Shown here one piece after another: positions 17,499 to 26,880 of a stretch of DNA of 64,000 nt; position 1 is the first letter of the stretch, and every line of letters starts with the position of its first letter. The DNA comes from Actinomadura xylanilytica (lineage in GTDB: Bacteria > Actinomycetota > Actinomycetes > Streptosporangiales > Streptosporangiaceae). Made by a program: the position numbers and the translations under genes. The notes beneath the pieces were generated by a model. That model saw nothing but the letters and a program-made list of their open reading frames with translations. It ran no database searches and was not told where the DNA came from. The stretch lies in contig NZ_JASNWE010000001.1 in NCBI RefSeq assembly GCF_030283145.1, forward strand, positions 2,092,276 through 2,156,275, given 5' to 3'.

Positions 17499-18469
17499 GG
17501 GTCTCCTTCGATGACGATCTCGGGGAGCAGCCGGGTGTACGCGGCGGCGTCGTAGTCGCCCGCCACTGGGGCGCGGACGGCGGCGGCCGACAGCGCGACC
17601 GCGTGCCGCAGCAGCGCGGTCCACGACTCGCGGGCGGCCTGAGCGTCGCGGACCGCAGGAGCGCCGGGGACGGGCCGGGCGTCGGGGGCGGAGGTATCGG
17701 CGGTCAGGGCGACTGCGGCGGCGGCCACGGCCGCGTCACCGGCGCCTGTGGGGTTGCCTGCCATGGGGCCGGGGGGTGTGGCGCGCCAGGTGCCGTCCGG
17801 GGTGACGGCGAGCATCCCGTCCGGGCCGAGCGAGACCAGGACGGCGCGGGCGCCCGCCGCGCGGAGGGCCTGCGCGCCGGCGACGGGTGAGGACTCTCCG
17901 GTGGCGCGGGCGAGTTCCTCGGCGTTGGGCTTCACCAGGGCCGGACGTTCCCGCACACCGGCGGAGAGCGCCGCGCCGTCGGCGTCGATGATGACGGGAG
18001 CGGTGGCCATTGAGGCGAGCACTGCGTACGCGTCGTCCGGGACACCTGGAGGGAGGCTTCCGGAGAGGACGACGACGTCCGCCTCAGGGAGCAGTGACCG
18101 GTAGTGGTCCAGGAACGCGTCCCACTCCGCAGCGTCGATGCACGGCCCAGCCTCGTTGAACAGCGTCGTCTCAGCGCCGCCCACCACTGCGAGGGTGCTT
18201 CGGGACGTTCCCTTGACGGACGAGAAGTCGTGTCGTATCCCGGCATGGTCAAGGTCATTACGGATGAGGTCGCCGGTACTGCCGCCTGCCAGGCCGGTTG
18301 CCAGGACGGGGTGTCCCAGGGTCGCGGCCACGCGGGCGACGTTGACCCCCTTGCCACCCGCGCGCCGCCGAACGGCGCGGACACGGTTCGTCCCGCCCCA
18401 GGCCACCTCCCCTGTCGCGTAGGTGACGTCGAGCGCGGCGTTCAGCGTCACGGTGAGGATCACAGCCAC
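17486..18469 (-). CDS. 1-phosphofructokinase family sugar kinase (probable tagatose-6-phosphate kinase)
   Basis: A 327-aa PfkB-type kinase. It begins ILTVTLNAALDVTY, as in LacC/FruK, has RAVRRRAGGKGVNVARVAAT (substrate loop), LSGSLPPGVP and the catalytic GNPTGAGDAAVAAAA anion hole/Asp motif. Position in the operon suggests phosphorylation of tagatose 6-phosphate to the bisphosphate; fructose 1-phosphate or fructose 6-phosphate cannot be excluded. The start overlaps the nagA stop and its 3' end overlaps the aldolase start. Confidence 0.87.
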   Translation of the reverse strand: MAVILTVTLNAALDVTYATGEVAWGGTNRVRAVRRRAGGKGVNVARVAATLGHPVLATGLAGGSTGDLIRNDLDHAGIRHDFSSVKGTSRSTLAVVGGAETTLFNEAGPCIDAAEWDAFLDHYRSLLPEADVVVLSGSLPPGVPDDAYAVLASMATAPVIIDADGAALSAGVRERPALVKPNAEELARATGESSPVAGAQALRAAGARAVLVSLGPDGMLAVTPDGTWRATPPGPMAGNPTGAGDAAVAAAAVALTADTSAPDARPVPGAPAVRDAQAARESWTALLRHAVALSAAAVRAPVAGDYDAAAYTRLLPEIVIEGDPCPS

Positions 18470-19623
18470 CGGCCGTCCTTCATCACCCGGGCCACGCCGA
18501 GCTCGTCGTCCAGGACGACCAGGTCGGCGGCCTTGCCGGGGGCCAGCGAGCCGACCCGGCCGGCGATGCCGAGCGCGCGGGCGGGGGTCAGCGCGGCGGC
18601 CTCGGCGGCGCGCTCGATCGGCAGGCCGACGACGGTGACCGCGCGGCGGAACGCGTCCGCCATCGTGATCGTGCTGCCCGCGATGGACGAGCCGTCCGCG
18701 AGGGTCGCCCGGCCGCCCCGGACGCGCACCCGCATCACGCCGAGCCCGTACTCGCCGTCCCCCATGCCGGTCGCGGCCATCGCGTCGGTGATCAGCGCGA
18801 CCCGTCCCGTCTCTGCGCCCCCACCGGTCGCGGCGGTCGTGGCGGTCGTGGCGGCGAAGGCGAGGCGGGCCACCTCGGCGGCCACGTGCACGCCGTCGTT
18901 GATGAGCTCGACCGTGACGCGGGGGTCGGTGAGGGCGGCCGTGACCGGTCCGCCCTCGCGGTGGTGCAGCGGGCGCATCGCGTTGAACAGGTGGGTCGCC
19001 ACGCGCGCGCCCGCGTCGAACGCGGCGCGGGTCGTGGCGGCGGTCGCGTCGGTGTGCCCGACCGCCGCGACCGCCCCGGCGTCCACCGCGTCCCGGACGA
19101 GGTCCAGCGCGCCCGGCAGCTCGGGCGCGAGCGTGATCATGCGGACGTGGCCGCGCCCCAGCTCGGCCAGCTTCCGGAACTCCGCCCGGTCGGGATCGCG
19201 CAGCAGGGCCGGATCGTGTGCCCCGCAGCGGTCCGCCGCCAAGTAGGGGCCCTCCAGGTGGATCCCGGCGATCACACCGTCCGCGGCGAGTTCGGCCAGG
19301 CCCGCGACCGCGTCCCGCAGTTCCCGGACGCCGCCGGTGACCAGGCTCGCCATGGTCGTGGTCGTCCCGTGCACCCGGTGGAAGCCCGCCACGCGCGACG
19401 CGTCCTCGGCCAGCCCGCTCTGGTACGAGGCGCCTGCGGCGCCGTGCACGTGGAGGTCGACGAATCCAGGGACGACGTACCGTCCGGCCAGATCGACGAC
19501 CTCCTCCTGCTGGGGGGAAAGCGCTTCGGCCACCGGCTCCGCGATGAGGCCGTTCGCGATGCGGAGCCGTCCGGCCTTCACCTCTCCAGGGAGGACGAAC
19601 CGGCCGTTGGTCAGAACCGTCAT
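18460..19623 (-). CDS. nagA: N-acetylglucosamine/galactosamine-6-phosphate deacetylase
   Basis: A 387-aa amidohydrolase removing acetate from N-acetylhexosamine 6-phosphate. Family landmarks: VPGFVDLHVHGAAG near the N-terminus, HLEGPYLAADRCGAHDP with the metal Glu, VAAVGHTDATAATT, HLFNAMRPLHHREGG and LITDAMAATG with the catalytic Asp. Length is normal. Within this operon (SIS isomerase, ketose kinase, tagatose aldolase) an N-acetylgalactosamine role (AgaA) is as likely as GlcNAc. Confidence 0.92.
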   Translation of the reverse strand: MTVLTNGRFVLPGEVKAGRLRIANGLIAEPVAEALSPQQEEVVDLAGRYVVPGFVDLHVHGAAGASYQSGLAEDASRVAGFHRVHGTTTTMASLVTGGVRELRDAVAGLAELAADGVIAGIHLEGPYLAADRCGAHDPALLRDPDRAEFRKLAELGRGHVRMITLAPELPGALDLVRDAVDAGAVAAVGHTDATAATTRAAFDAGARVATHLFNAMRPLHHREGGPVTAALTDPRVTVELINDGVHVAAEVARLAFAATTATTAATGGGAETGRVALITDAMAATGMGDGEYGLGVMRVRVRGGRATLADGSSIAGSTITMADAFRRAVTVVGLPIERAAEAAALTPARALGIAGRVGSLAPGKAADLVVLDDELGVARVMKDGRWL

Positions 19624-19630
19624 GGCCGCG

Positions 19631-20539
19631 TCACCCGTCGGCGTCCAGGATCACCGACCGGGTCAGGTTGCGCGGGGTGTCGGGGTCGGCACCGTGCGCG
19701 CGGGCGATGGCGACGGCGAGCCGCTGGACCCGGACCAGGTCGGCCAGCGGGTCCAGGCCGCTGACGGCCATCATGCCGCCGACGCCCACGACCTGTTTGG
19801 CGAGGCCGTCGGGCGCCTGGCCGAGCATCCAGGTGACGCGGCCGGGGGCGGTGATGCTGATCGGGCCGTGCCGGTACTCCATCGCCGGGTACGACTCGGT
19901 CCACGCCCCCGCCGCCTCGCGCATCTTGAGCGCGGCCTCGTGCGCGAGGCCGATCGTCCAGCCCCGGCCGAGGAAGGTGAACTGCTCCGCCTCGATCAGC
20001 TCGCTGGGCAGGTCCTGTGCGAGCGCCCGTTCGGCGTCGGCGACCGCGGTGGAGAGGTCCTCCCCCAGGTGCGCGCGCAGGAGGGCGAGCTGCGTGGTGG
20101 CGAAACGGGTCTGCACCACCGACCGCTCGTCGGCGTACTCCAGCACGACGACCTCGTCCGCGGCGTCCATCACCGGGGTCACCGGATCGGCTGTGATCGC
20201 GACGGTCGGGACGGTGCCGGCGACGCGCCCCAGCACCTCCAGCACCTCGCTGGTCGTGCCGGACCTGGTGAGCGTCAGCAGCCGGTCGTAGCGGCGGCCC
20301 AGGGGGAACTCGGAGGCCGCGAAGGCGTCGGTCTCGCCGTGCCCGGCCGCCTCGCGCAGCGCCGCATAGGACTGGGCGACGAACCACGACGTCCCGCAGC
20401 CCACCACCGCGACGCGCTCGCCCGCCCGGGGCAGCACCGGCGCGAACTCCGCGGCCGACGCGGCGGCGCGGCGCCAGCACCCGGGCTGGTCGGCGATCTC
20501 CGTCTCGGTGTGGCCGGCGCCCTGCGGGGGATTCGCCAT
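19631..20539 (-). CDS. SIS-domain sugar isomerase/deaminase (AgaS-like)
   Basis: A 302-aa protein with two SIS domains: VAVVGCGTSWFVAQSYAAL and LTLTRSGTTSEVLEVLGRVA in the first, LGRGWTIGLAHEAALKMREA and YPAMEYRHGPISI in the second. It has the isomerase half of glucosamine-6-phosphate synthase without the glutaminase part, as in AgaS, which converts galactosamine 6-phosphate to tagatose 6-phosphate. The ATG at 20539 follows AGGAGG; it is the first gene of the leftward operon, divergent from the DeoR regulator. Confidence 0.87.
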   Translation of the reverse strand: MANPPQGAGHTETEIADQPGCWRRAAASAAEFAPVLPRAGERVAVVGCGTSWFVAQSYAALREAAGHGETDAFAASEFPLGRRYDRLLTLTRSGTTSEVLEVLGRVAGTVPTVAITADPVTPVMDAADEVVVLEYADERSVVQTRFATTQLALLRAHLGEDLSTAVADAERALAQDLPSELIEAEQFTFLGRGWTIGLAHEAALKMREAAGAWTESYPAMEYRHGPISITAPGRVTWMLGQAPDGLAKQVVGVGGMMAVSGLDPLADLVRVQRLAVAIARAHGADPDTPRNLTRSVILDADG

Positions 20540-20574
20540 CCTCGCCCTCCTCTGCACACAAATGTTCATTGGTG

Positions 20575-20590
20575 CTTGATCTATACCAAG
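20575..20590. promoter_or_regulatory. DasR-like (dre) operator candidate
   Basis: Read on the minus strand, CTTGGTATAGATCAAG shares 11 of 16 positions, including TGGT and TAGA, with the DasR consensus ACTGGTCTAGACCAGT known from Streptomyces amino-sugar genes. It lies 36 bases upstream of the SIS gene start. It could instead be the DeoR regulator's own site. Confidence 0.4.
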
Positions 20591-20684
20591 ATGACGCAGA
20601 AAAGAGCAAGCACGCGCACGGCTAGACTCCCGGGACGAACAGCTGCGCGCACCGCCGCGCGCAACCACCTGGAAGGAGGCCGGA

Positions 20685-21470
20685 GTGACGCGGCACGAGC
20701 GCTGGAACGCCCTGCTTGAGCTGCTCGCGGACGCCGGCCGGCTGAGCGTCGAGGACGCCGCGTCCCGGATGGCGGTCTCGGCCGCGACCATCCGCCGCGA
20801 CTTCGACCAGCTCGCCCAGCAGCAGATGCTGACCCGCACCCGCGGCGGCGCCGTCGCGCAGAGCGTCAGCTACGACCTGCCGCTGCGCTACAAGAGCGCG
20901 CGGCACGCCTCGGAGAAGCAGCGCATCGCCGCCGCCACCGCCGAGCTGGCCGCGCCCGGCTCGATCATCGGGCTGAACGGCGGCACCACCACCTCCGAGG
21001 TCGCCCGGGTACTGGCCGCCCGCGCCGGCCTGCACGCGGGCGGCGGCGCGCCCGCGCTCACCATCGTGACCAACGCGCTCAACATCGGGAACGAGCTCGC
21101 GGTCCGCCCGCACGTGAAGATCGTGCTGACCGGCGGGGTGCCGCGGCCCCAGTCCTACGAGCTGACCGGCCCGCTCGCCACCGGCCTGTTCGACCACGTG
21201 GCCCTCGACGTCGCGGTGCTCGGGGTGAACGGGGTGACCGTCGAGCACGGCGCCACCTGCCACAACGAGGGCGAGGCCGACGTCAACCGGCTGATGGCCG
21301 GGCGGGCGGGCCGGGTGGTGGTGGTCGCGGACGGGTCCAAGGTCGGGCGGCGCGCGTTCGCCAAGATCTGCGACACGTCCGAGATCGACGTCCTGGTGAC
21401 CGACGGCACGGTGTCCCAGGCCACCGCCGACGCCTTCGCCGAGGCGGGCGTCGAGGTCATCCGCACCTGA
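20685..21470 (+). CDS. DeoR-family regulator of the amino-sugar operon (AgaR-like)
   Basis: A 261-aa DeoR/GlpR-type repressor. The N-terminal winged helix (GRLSVEDAASRMAVSAATIR, RDFDQLAQQQMLTRTRGGAV) is followed by the sugar-phosphate sensor domain with GLNGGTTTSEVARVLA, VVADGSKVGRRAF and VTDGTVSQATADAF. GTG at 20685 has GGAGG upstream. It is divergent from the SIS/nagA/kinase/aldolase operon and probably represses it until a phosphorylated hexosamine is present. Confidence 0.88.
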   Translation: MTRHERWNALLELLADAGRLSVEDAASRMAVSAATIRRDFDQLAQQQMLTRTRGGAVAQSVSYDLPLRYKSARHASEKQRIAAATAELAAPGSIIGLNGGTTTSEVARVLAARAGLHAGGGAPALTIVTNALNIGNELAVRPHVKIVLTGGVPRPQSYELTGPLATGLFDHVALDVAVLGVNGVTVEHGATCHNEGEADVNRLMAGRAGRVVVVADGSKVGRRAFAKICDTSEIDVLVTDGTVSQATADAFAEAGVEVIRT

Positions 21471-21478
21471 CCGCCCTC

Positions 21479-21500
21479 GCCCGGGCGCCGACGCCCGGGC
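21479..21500 (+). terminator. Terminator after the DeoR regulator
   Basis: GCCCGGGCG and CGCCCGGGC form a perfect 9-bp stem around CCGA, nine bases after the stop. Confidence 0.65.
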
Positions 21501-21615
21501 TGTCCCGGGACGGTGTCCTCAAGTACACCCCGCTCCGGGGTTCAGGGCCATGTCGGCGGCGGGACGGCTCGACCAGAGTCGATCGCGTAAGCGACCCACT
21601 CACCAGGAGCGTCCC

Positions 21616-22800
21616 GTGCCGAATCTCCCCTCCCCCTCCCGCACCCGGCGGGCCCTGCTCGCCCTCGCGACGGGGACGGCGCTCACCGCCGTCCTCGCCC
21701 CCGCCGCGACCGCCCTCGCCGACACCGGCCGCGGTCACAACGGCGGCCACGGCAGTGGTCACGGCAGCGGGGAACGGCCGCCCGCCGGGCTTCAGCGTGC
21801 GGCCGACAAGCTCGTCGCCGACGGGCAGCCCGGCGTGATCATGATGACCCGGCGGGACGGCCGCGTCGCGCACGTCACCTCCGGGGTCGCCGACCGCGCC
21901 ACCGGCCGTCCGATGGACGCCCGGTTGCAGTTCCGCATCGCCAGCGTGACCAAGTCGTTCACCTCCACCGTGCTGCTCCAGCTCGCCGCCGAGCGCCGGG
22001 TGTCGCTGGACGACACGGTCGAGAAGTGGCTGCCCGGTGTGGTGCGCGGCAACGGCAACGACGGCTCGAAGATCACCCTCCGGCAGCTCCTCCAGCAGAC
22101 CGGCGGCCTGAACGAGTACGTCCGGGACCCTCGCATCATGGGCGACCCGCGCCGCACGTGGAAGCCCGCCGAGCTGGTCGCCATCGCCATGGAGCAGCCG
22201 CCGCGGCACGCCCCGGGCGCCGGCTGGAACTACGCCAACACCAACTACGTCCTCGCCGGGATGGTCGTCGAGAAGGCGACCGGCCGGACGTTCGGCGCCG
22301 AACTCCAGCGCCGGATCATCGGCCCGCTGAAGCTGCGCCACACCTCGCTGCCGGTCGAGAGCCGCACCTTCCCCGGCCCGTACGTGCACGGCTACTGGGA
22401 GGACTTCGGGGACGTCAGCACCGAGGTCAGCCCGTCCAGCGGCTGGACGTCCGGCGGCATCGTCTCCACCGTCGACGACGTCGCCCGGTTCCACCGCGCG
22501 CTGTTCACCGGACGGCTGCTCCCCCGCGCGCAGCAGCGCGAGCTGACCACCACCCGGCCCGTCGACGACGAGGGGATCGTCGAGGACTACGGCCTCGGCG
22601 TCGCCCGGATCAGGTTCTCCTGCGGCTACGGCTGGGGCCACGACGGCGGCTGGCCCGGCTACCGCACCTGGACCTACACCAGCGCCGACGGCAAGCGGCA
22701 GGCGGTGGTCACCTACAACGACTCCAGCGCGGCGATGGAGACCGACCCGGGGTTCCGCGCCGACCTGGCCAAGGCCGCCGACACCGCCTTCTGCGCCTGA
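21616..22800 (+). CDS. Secreted serine hydrolase (D-alanyl-D-alanine carboxypeptidase / class C beta-lactamase family)
   Basis: A 394-aa exported protein. An Arg-rich N-terminus and hydrophobic core (LLALATGTALTAVLAPAATA) make a signal peptide ending near ALA-DTG; a Gly/His-rich spacer follows. The nucleophile motif is SVTKSF (S-x-x-K), the second motif YANTNY (Y-x-N) and the third WGHDGGWPGY (H-x-G). Close relatives are R61-type carboxypeptidases and esterases acting on the outside of the cell; the substrate is unknown. GTG at 21616 has CAGGAG upstream. Transcribed alone. Confidence 0.85.
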   Translation: MPNLPSPSRTRRALLALATGTALTAVLAPAATALADTGRGHNGGHGSGHGSGERPPAGLQRAADKLVADGQPGVIMMTRRDGRVAHVTSGVADRATGRPMDARLQFRIASVTKSFTSTVLLQLAAERRVSLDDTVEKWLPGVVRGNGNDGSKITLRQLLQQTGGLNEYVRDPRIMGDPRRTWKPAELVAIAMEQPPRHAPGAGWNYANTNYVLAGMVVEKATGRTFGAELQRRIIGPLKLRHTSLPVESRTFPGPYVHGYWEDFGDVSTEVSPSSGWTSGGIVSTVDDVARFHRALFTGRLLPRAQQRELTTTRPVDDEGIVEDYGLGVARIRFSCGYGWGHDGGWPGYRTWTYTSADGKRQAVVTYNDSSAAMETDPGFRADLAKAADTAFCA

Positions 22801-22837
22801 CCCGCGCCCCGCATCGCGCGTCGCCTTCCGCACCCGC

Positions 22838-22907
22838 CCCGCGTCGCCCGGCCCGCGTCGCCCGGCCCGCGTCGCCCGGCCCGCGTCGCCTGGCCCGCGT
22901 CGCCTGG
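22838..22907. repeat. Five tandem copies of a 14-bp unit
   Basis: CCCGCGTCGCCCGG occurs three times in a row, followed by two copies with one change (CCCGCGTCGCCTGG) and a degenerate sixth. It fills the gap between two convergent genes. Probably slippage-generated; function unknown. Confidence 0.85.
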
Positions 22908-22947
22908 CCCACGCGCCTGCCCCGCATCGGCGCGTCGCCGCCGCCGG

Positions 22948-23505
22948 TCAGGCGCCGGGCGGGCGGGGGTGGTCGCCTCCGGCGATCTGGTCGACGGCGT
23001 GCGCGAGGACCCGTCCGAGCACCGTCATGCCGTCGCGGACGCCGCCGGTCGAGCCGGGCAGGTTGACGACCAGGGTGCGCCCGGCCACGCCCGCGAGGCC
23101 GCGGGACAGCATCGCGGCGGGCACCAGCGCACGGCCCTCCGCGCGGATCGCGTCGGCGATGCCGGGCACCTCGCGTTCGATCACGCGGCGGGTCATCTCG
23201 GGCGTCCGGTCGGTCGGAGTGAGGCCCGTCCCGCCGGAGGTCACCACGACGTCGTACCCGGCGGCGACCGCGTCCCGGAGCACGGCGGCGACAGGCTCCC
23301 CGTCGGGGATCACGACCGGGCCGTCCACCTGGCAGCCGAGATCCTCCAGCATCTCCACCAGGACCGGCCCGGACCTGTCCTCGTACACGCCCGCCGCCGC
23401 CCGGTTCGACACCGTGACCGCCATCGCCCGGATCAACCCGCCGGTACCGCCGCCCGGACCGCCCATCGGGTCGTCGTCCGGGCCCCGCGCGCCGGTGGCG
23501 GTCAT
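22948..23505 (-). CDS. moaB: Molybdenum cofactor biosynthesis protein MoaB/MogA
   Basis: A 185-aa MoCF_biosynth-domain protein that adenylylates molybdopterin before metal insertion. The core AVTVSNRAAAGVYEDRSGPV, the signature VVVTSGGTGLTPTDRTPEMT and VVNLPGSTGGVRDG are intact. ATG at 23505 overlaps the moaC stop; the first ~25 residues (Gly/Asp/Pro-rich) are an extension before the domain. Last gene of moeA-moaC-moaB. Confidence 0.92.
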   Translation of the reverse strand: MTATGARGPDDDPMGGPGGGTGGLIRAMAVTVSNRAAAGVYEDRSGPVLVEMLEDLGCQVDGPVVIPDGEPVAAVLRDAVAAGYDVVVTSGGTGLTPTDRTPEMTRRVIEREVPGIADAIRAEGRALVPAAMLSRGLAGVAGRTLVVNLPGSTGGVRDGMTVLGRVLAHAVDQIAGGDHPRPPGA

Positions 23506-23984
23506 GCGCGCCGCCAGGCGCCGGTCTTGCCGCCGAGCTTCTCCTCGACCCGGACGTCGGTGATCACGGCGGCCGGGTCGACGGCCTTGACCATGTCGAC
23601 CAGGGCCAGCGCGGCGACGGTGACGGAGGTCAGCGCCTCCATCTCCACCCCGGTGCGGTCGGCGGTACGGGCGGTGGCACTGATCGCGACGCCCTCGTCC
23701 CGCACGGCCAGCTCGACGGCGACGCCGTGCAGCGCGATCGGGTGGCACAGCGGGACCAGGTCGGGGGTGCGCTTGGCGCCCATGATCCCGGCGATCCGGG
23801 CCACCGACAGCGCGTCGCCCTTGGGGACACCGCCCGCGCGGAGCAACCCGACGCACTCGTCGGAGAGCCGGACGAACCCGGTCGCGGTGGCCGAGCGCGC
23901 GGACACGCTCTTGCCCGACACGTCCACCATCCGAGCCGCGCCCGACTCGTCCAGGTGGGTGAACTCCGAGCCCATCGCGCTCAT
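23502..23984 (-). CDS. moaC: Cyclic pyranopterin monophosphate synthase
   Basis: A 160-aa protein of typical family length, making cPMP from the MoaA product. Family motifs: MVDVSGKSVSARSATATGFV, KRTPDLVPLCHPIALHG (active-site His) and TGVEMEALTSVTVAALALVDMVKA with the catalytic Lys. ATG overlaps the moeA TGA and its end overlaps moaB, a fully coupled three-gene set. Confidence 0.95.
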   Translation of the reverse strand: MSAMGSEFTHLDESGAARMVDVSGKSVSARSATATGFVRLSDECVGLLRAGGVPKGDALSVARIAGIMGAKRTPDLVPLCHPIALHGVAVELAVRDEGVAISATARTADRTGVEMEALTSVTVAALALVDMVKAVDPAAVITDVRVEEKLGGKTGAWRRA

Positions 23985-25195
23985 GACGGCATCCTCATCA
24001 CCTCGACATGCGTGCCCGCCGGCAGCGCCTCGGCGTCCTCGGGCAACTCGATCAGCGCGTTGGCCGCCGACAGCGAGCCGAGCTGGTGCGACCCCTGCCC
24101 CTCGGCGGGGGCGACGCTGAAGAAGCCGCGGTTGAACGACAGCCGCCCGCGCAGGTAGTGGCGCAGGCCCGCTGGGGACTTGACGTCCTCGGCGAGGACG
24201 GCGCTGACCGTTGGAAGCGGCTCGGGCTCCAACCCCTGCATGGCGCGCAGCGCGGGCCGGACGAACACCTGGAACGACACGTACGCGCTCACCGGATTCC
24301 CCGGCAGGGTGAAGACCGGGACGCCCTGCAACAGGCCGAACCCCTGAGGCTTGCCCGGCCGCATCCGCACCTTGTGGAACCGCACCGTCCCCACACCGGT
24401 CAGCACCTCTTTCACCACGTCGCGGGTGCCCATCGAGACACCACCGGAGGTCACGATCGCGTCGGCCCGCGTCAGCAGGTCCTCCAGCGTCTCCAGGACC
24501 TCGGCGGGGTCGTCGCCGACAGTGGGCTGCCGGTGCCCGACACCGCCCGCCTCGATCACCGCGGCGGTGAGCATGAAGCTGTTGGAGTCCCAGATCTCGC
24601 CGGGCGCGAGGTCGGAGCCCGGCTCGCGCAGCTCGCTGCCAGTAGACAGCACCACCACCCGCGGCTTGGGCCGCGCCAGGACCCGCGCCCGCCCGACCGC
24701 GGCGAGCATGCCGATCTGCGCGGCGCCGAGCCGGGCGCCGGGCCCGGCGACGACCTGGCCCGCCAGGACGTCCTCGCCGGCGCGGCGGATGTAGTTGCCC
24801 GGCGGAGCGGGACGGGTGATCCGCACCGTGGCGGCGCCGCCGTCGGTCCACTCCACCGGGATCACCGCGTCGGCGCCGGCCGGCATCGGCGCGCCGGTCA
24901 TGATGCGCGCGGTCAGGCCGGGCCTGATCGCCGACACGCCGGGGTCGCCCGCCAGGATGTCGCCGACGACCGGGAGCACCGCGGGCTCGGCCTCCGACGC
25001 CGCCGCGACGTCCACCGCGACCACCGCGTAGCCGTCCATGGCCGAGTTGTCGAAGGGCGGCAGCGGCACCGGCGCCGGGACGGGTTCGGCGAGCACCGCG
25101 CCCTCGGCCTCCAGCAGCGCGAGGTCCAGCGGCGGCAGTACCGGAACGTTGTCCAGGATCTCCGCGAGGTGCTCGTCGACCGTTCTCATGCCCAC
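23981..25195 (-). CDS. moeA: MoeA-type molybdotransferase, probable gephyrin-like Glp
   Basis: A 404-aa MoeA/gephyrin-E protein. It has FDNSAMDGYAVVAVDV, VIPVEWTDGGA, the adenylyl-molybdopterin site VTSGGVSMGTRDVVKEVL and LPGNPVSAYVSFQVFVRPAL; C-terminal domain IV is present. It follows galU as Rv0994 and corynebacterial glp do, so it is the probable partner of GlpR (15137-15691), a scaffold in cell division as well as, or instead of, a Moco enzyme. Here moaC-moaB directly downstream favour a cofactor role too. Both readings are inference. Confidence 0.88.
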   Translation of the reverse strand: MGMRTVDEHLAEILDNVPVLPPLDLALLEAEGAVLAEPVPAPVPLPPFDNSAMDGYAVVAVDVAAASEAEPAVLPVVGDILAGDPGVSAIRPGLTARIMTGAPMPAGADAVIPVEWTDGGAATVRITRPAPPGNYIRRAGEDVLAGQVVAGPGARLGAAQIGMLAAVGRARVLARPKPRVVVLSTGSELREPGSDLAPGEIWDSNSFMLTAAVIEAGGVGHRQPTVGDDPAEVLETLEDLLTRADAIVTSGGVSMGTRDVVKEVLTGVGTVRFHKVRMRPGKPQGFGLLQGVPVFTLPGNPVSAYVSFQVFVRPALRAMQGLEPEPLPTVSAVLAEDVKSPAGLRHYLRGRLSFNRGFFSVAPAEGQGSHQLGSLSAANALIELPEDAEALPAGTHVEVMRMPS

Positions 25196-25217
25196 GGTCC
25201 CCTAGTCTGGCGTGCCG

Positions 25218-26144
<927 letters not shown>

Positions 26145-26176
26145 GTAGAGACCCTAGTCATCCATGAGGACCCAGC

Positions 26177-26764
26177 GTGCACGACATCGATTCCAAACCC
26201 GCCCTGCGCGCGAAAGTACTGGCCAGGCGCGCCGCCATGGACCCGGAAGCGCGTTCCGCCGCCGCGCGGGAGTTGCGCGACGGGCTGCTGTCGGTGCCCG
26301 AAGTCGAGATGGCCGGGACGATCGCGGCGTACATCTCGGTCGGCACCGAGCCCGACACCCGCGCGCTGCTGTTCGCGCTCTGGAAGCGCGGTACGTATGT
26401 GCTGCTCCCCCTGCTGCTGCCTGACGGCGATCTCGACTGGGCGTCGTACGAGGGGCCCGACTCGCTCACACCCGGGCCGCGCGGAGTGCCGCAGCCCACC
26501 GAACCGCCGCGCGGCCCGCAGGCCGTCGCCAGCGCGGACGTGGTTCTGGCCCCGGCAGTGGCGGTCGACCGCAGGGGCATGCGTCTCGGACGCGGCGGCG
26601 GTTCGTACGACCGGGCGCTCGCGCGCGTAGGCCCGGCGATCCTGACGGTGGGGCTGGTGTACGACGCCGAACTGGTCGACGTGCTGCCCTCCGAACCGCA
26701 CGACCAGCGCGTCCGTGCCGTAGCGACCCCGTCCGGCGGCCTCGTCCGCCTGCGTCCGGCGTGA
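26177..26764 (+). CDS. 5-formyltetrahydrofolate cyclo-ligase
   Basis: A 195-aa enzyme that returns 5-formyl-THF to the folate pool as 5,10-methenyl-THF using ATP. It has [19 protein letters not shown] N-terminal Lys/Arg residues, [14 protein letters not shown], and the diagnostic [18 protein letters not shown] at 26177 has TGAGGA upstream and sits within a 32-base divergent gap with galU. Confidence 0.92.
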   Translation: MHDIDSKPALRAKVLARRAAMDPEARSAAARELRDGLLSVPEVEMAGTIAAYISVGTEPDTRALLFALWKRGTYVLLPLLLPDGDLDWASYEGPDSLTPGPRGVPQPTEPPRGPQAVASADVVLAPAVAVDRRGMRLGRGGGSYDRALARVGPAILTVGLVYDAELVDVLPSEPHDQRVRAVATPSGGLVRLRPA

Positions 26765-26880
26765 TCTGACCCGGACCCGGTCGGCGCGCCGGGGACGGAG
26801 CGGGGCTTCGCCTAATCTGCGTGATCACTGAGGTCGTCCACCCGCGGGCGCACCGACATCACGCGAAGAGGTCGAAGCCC

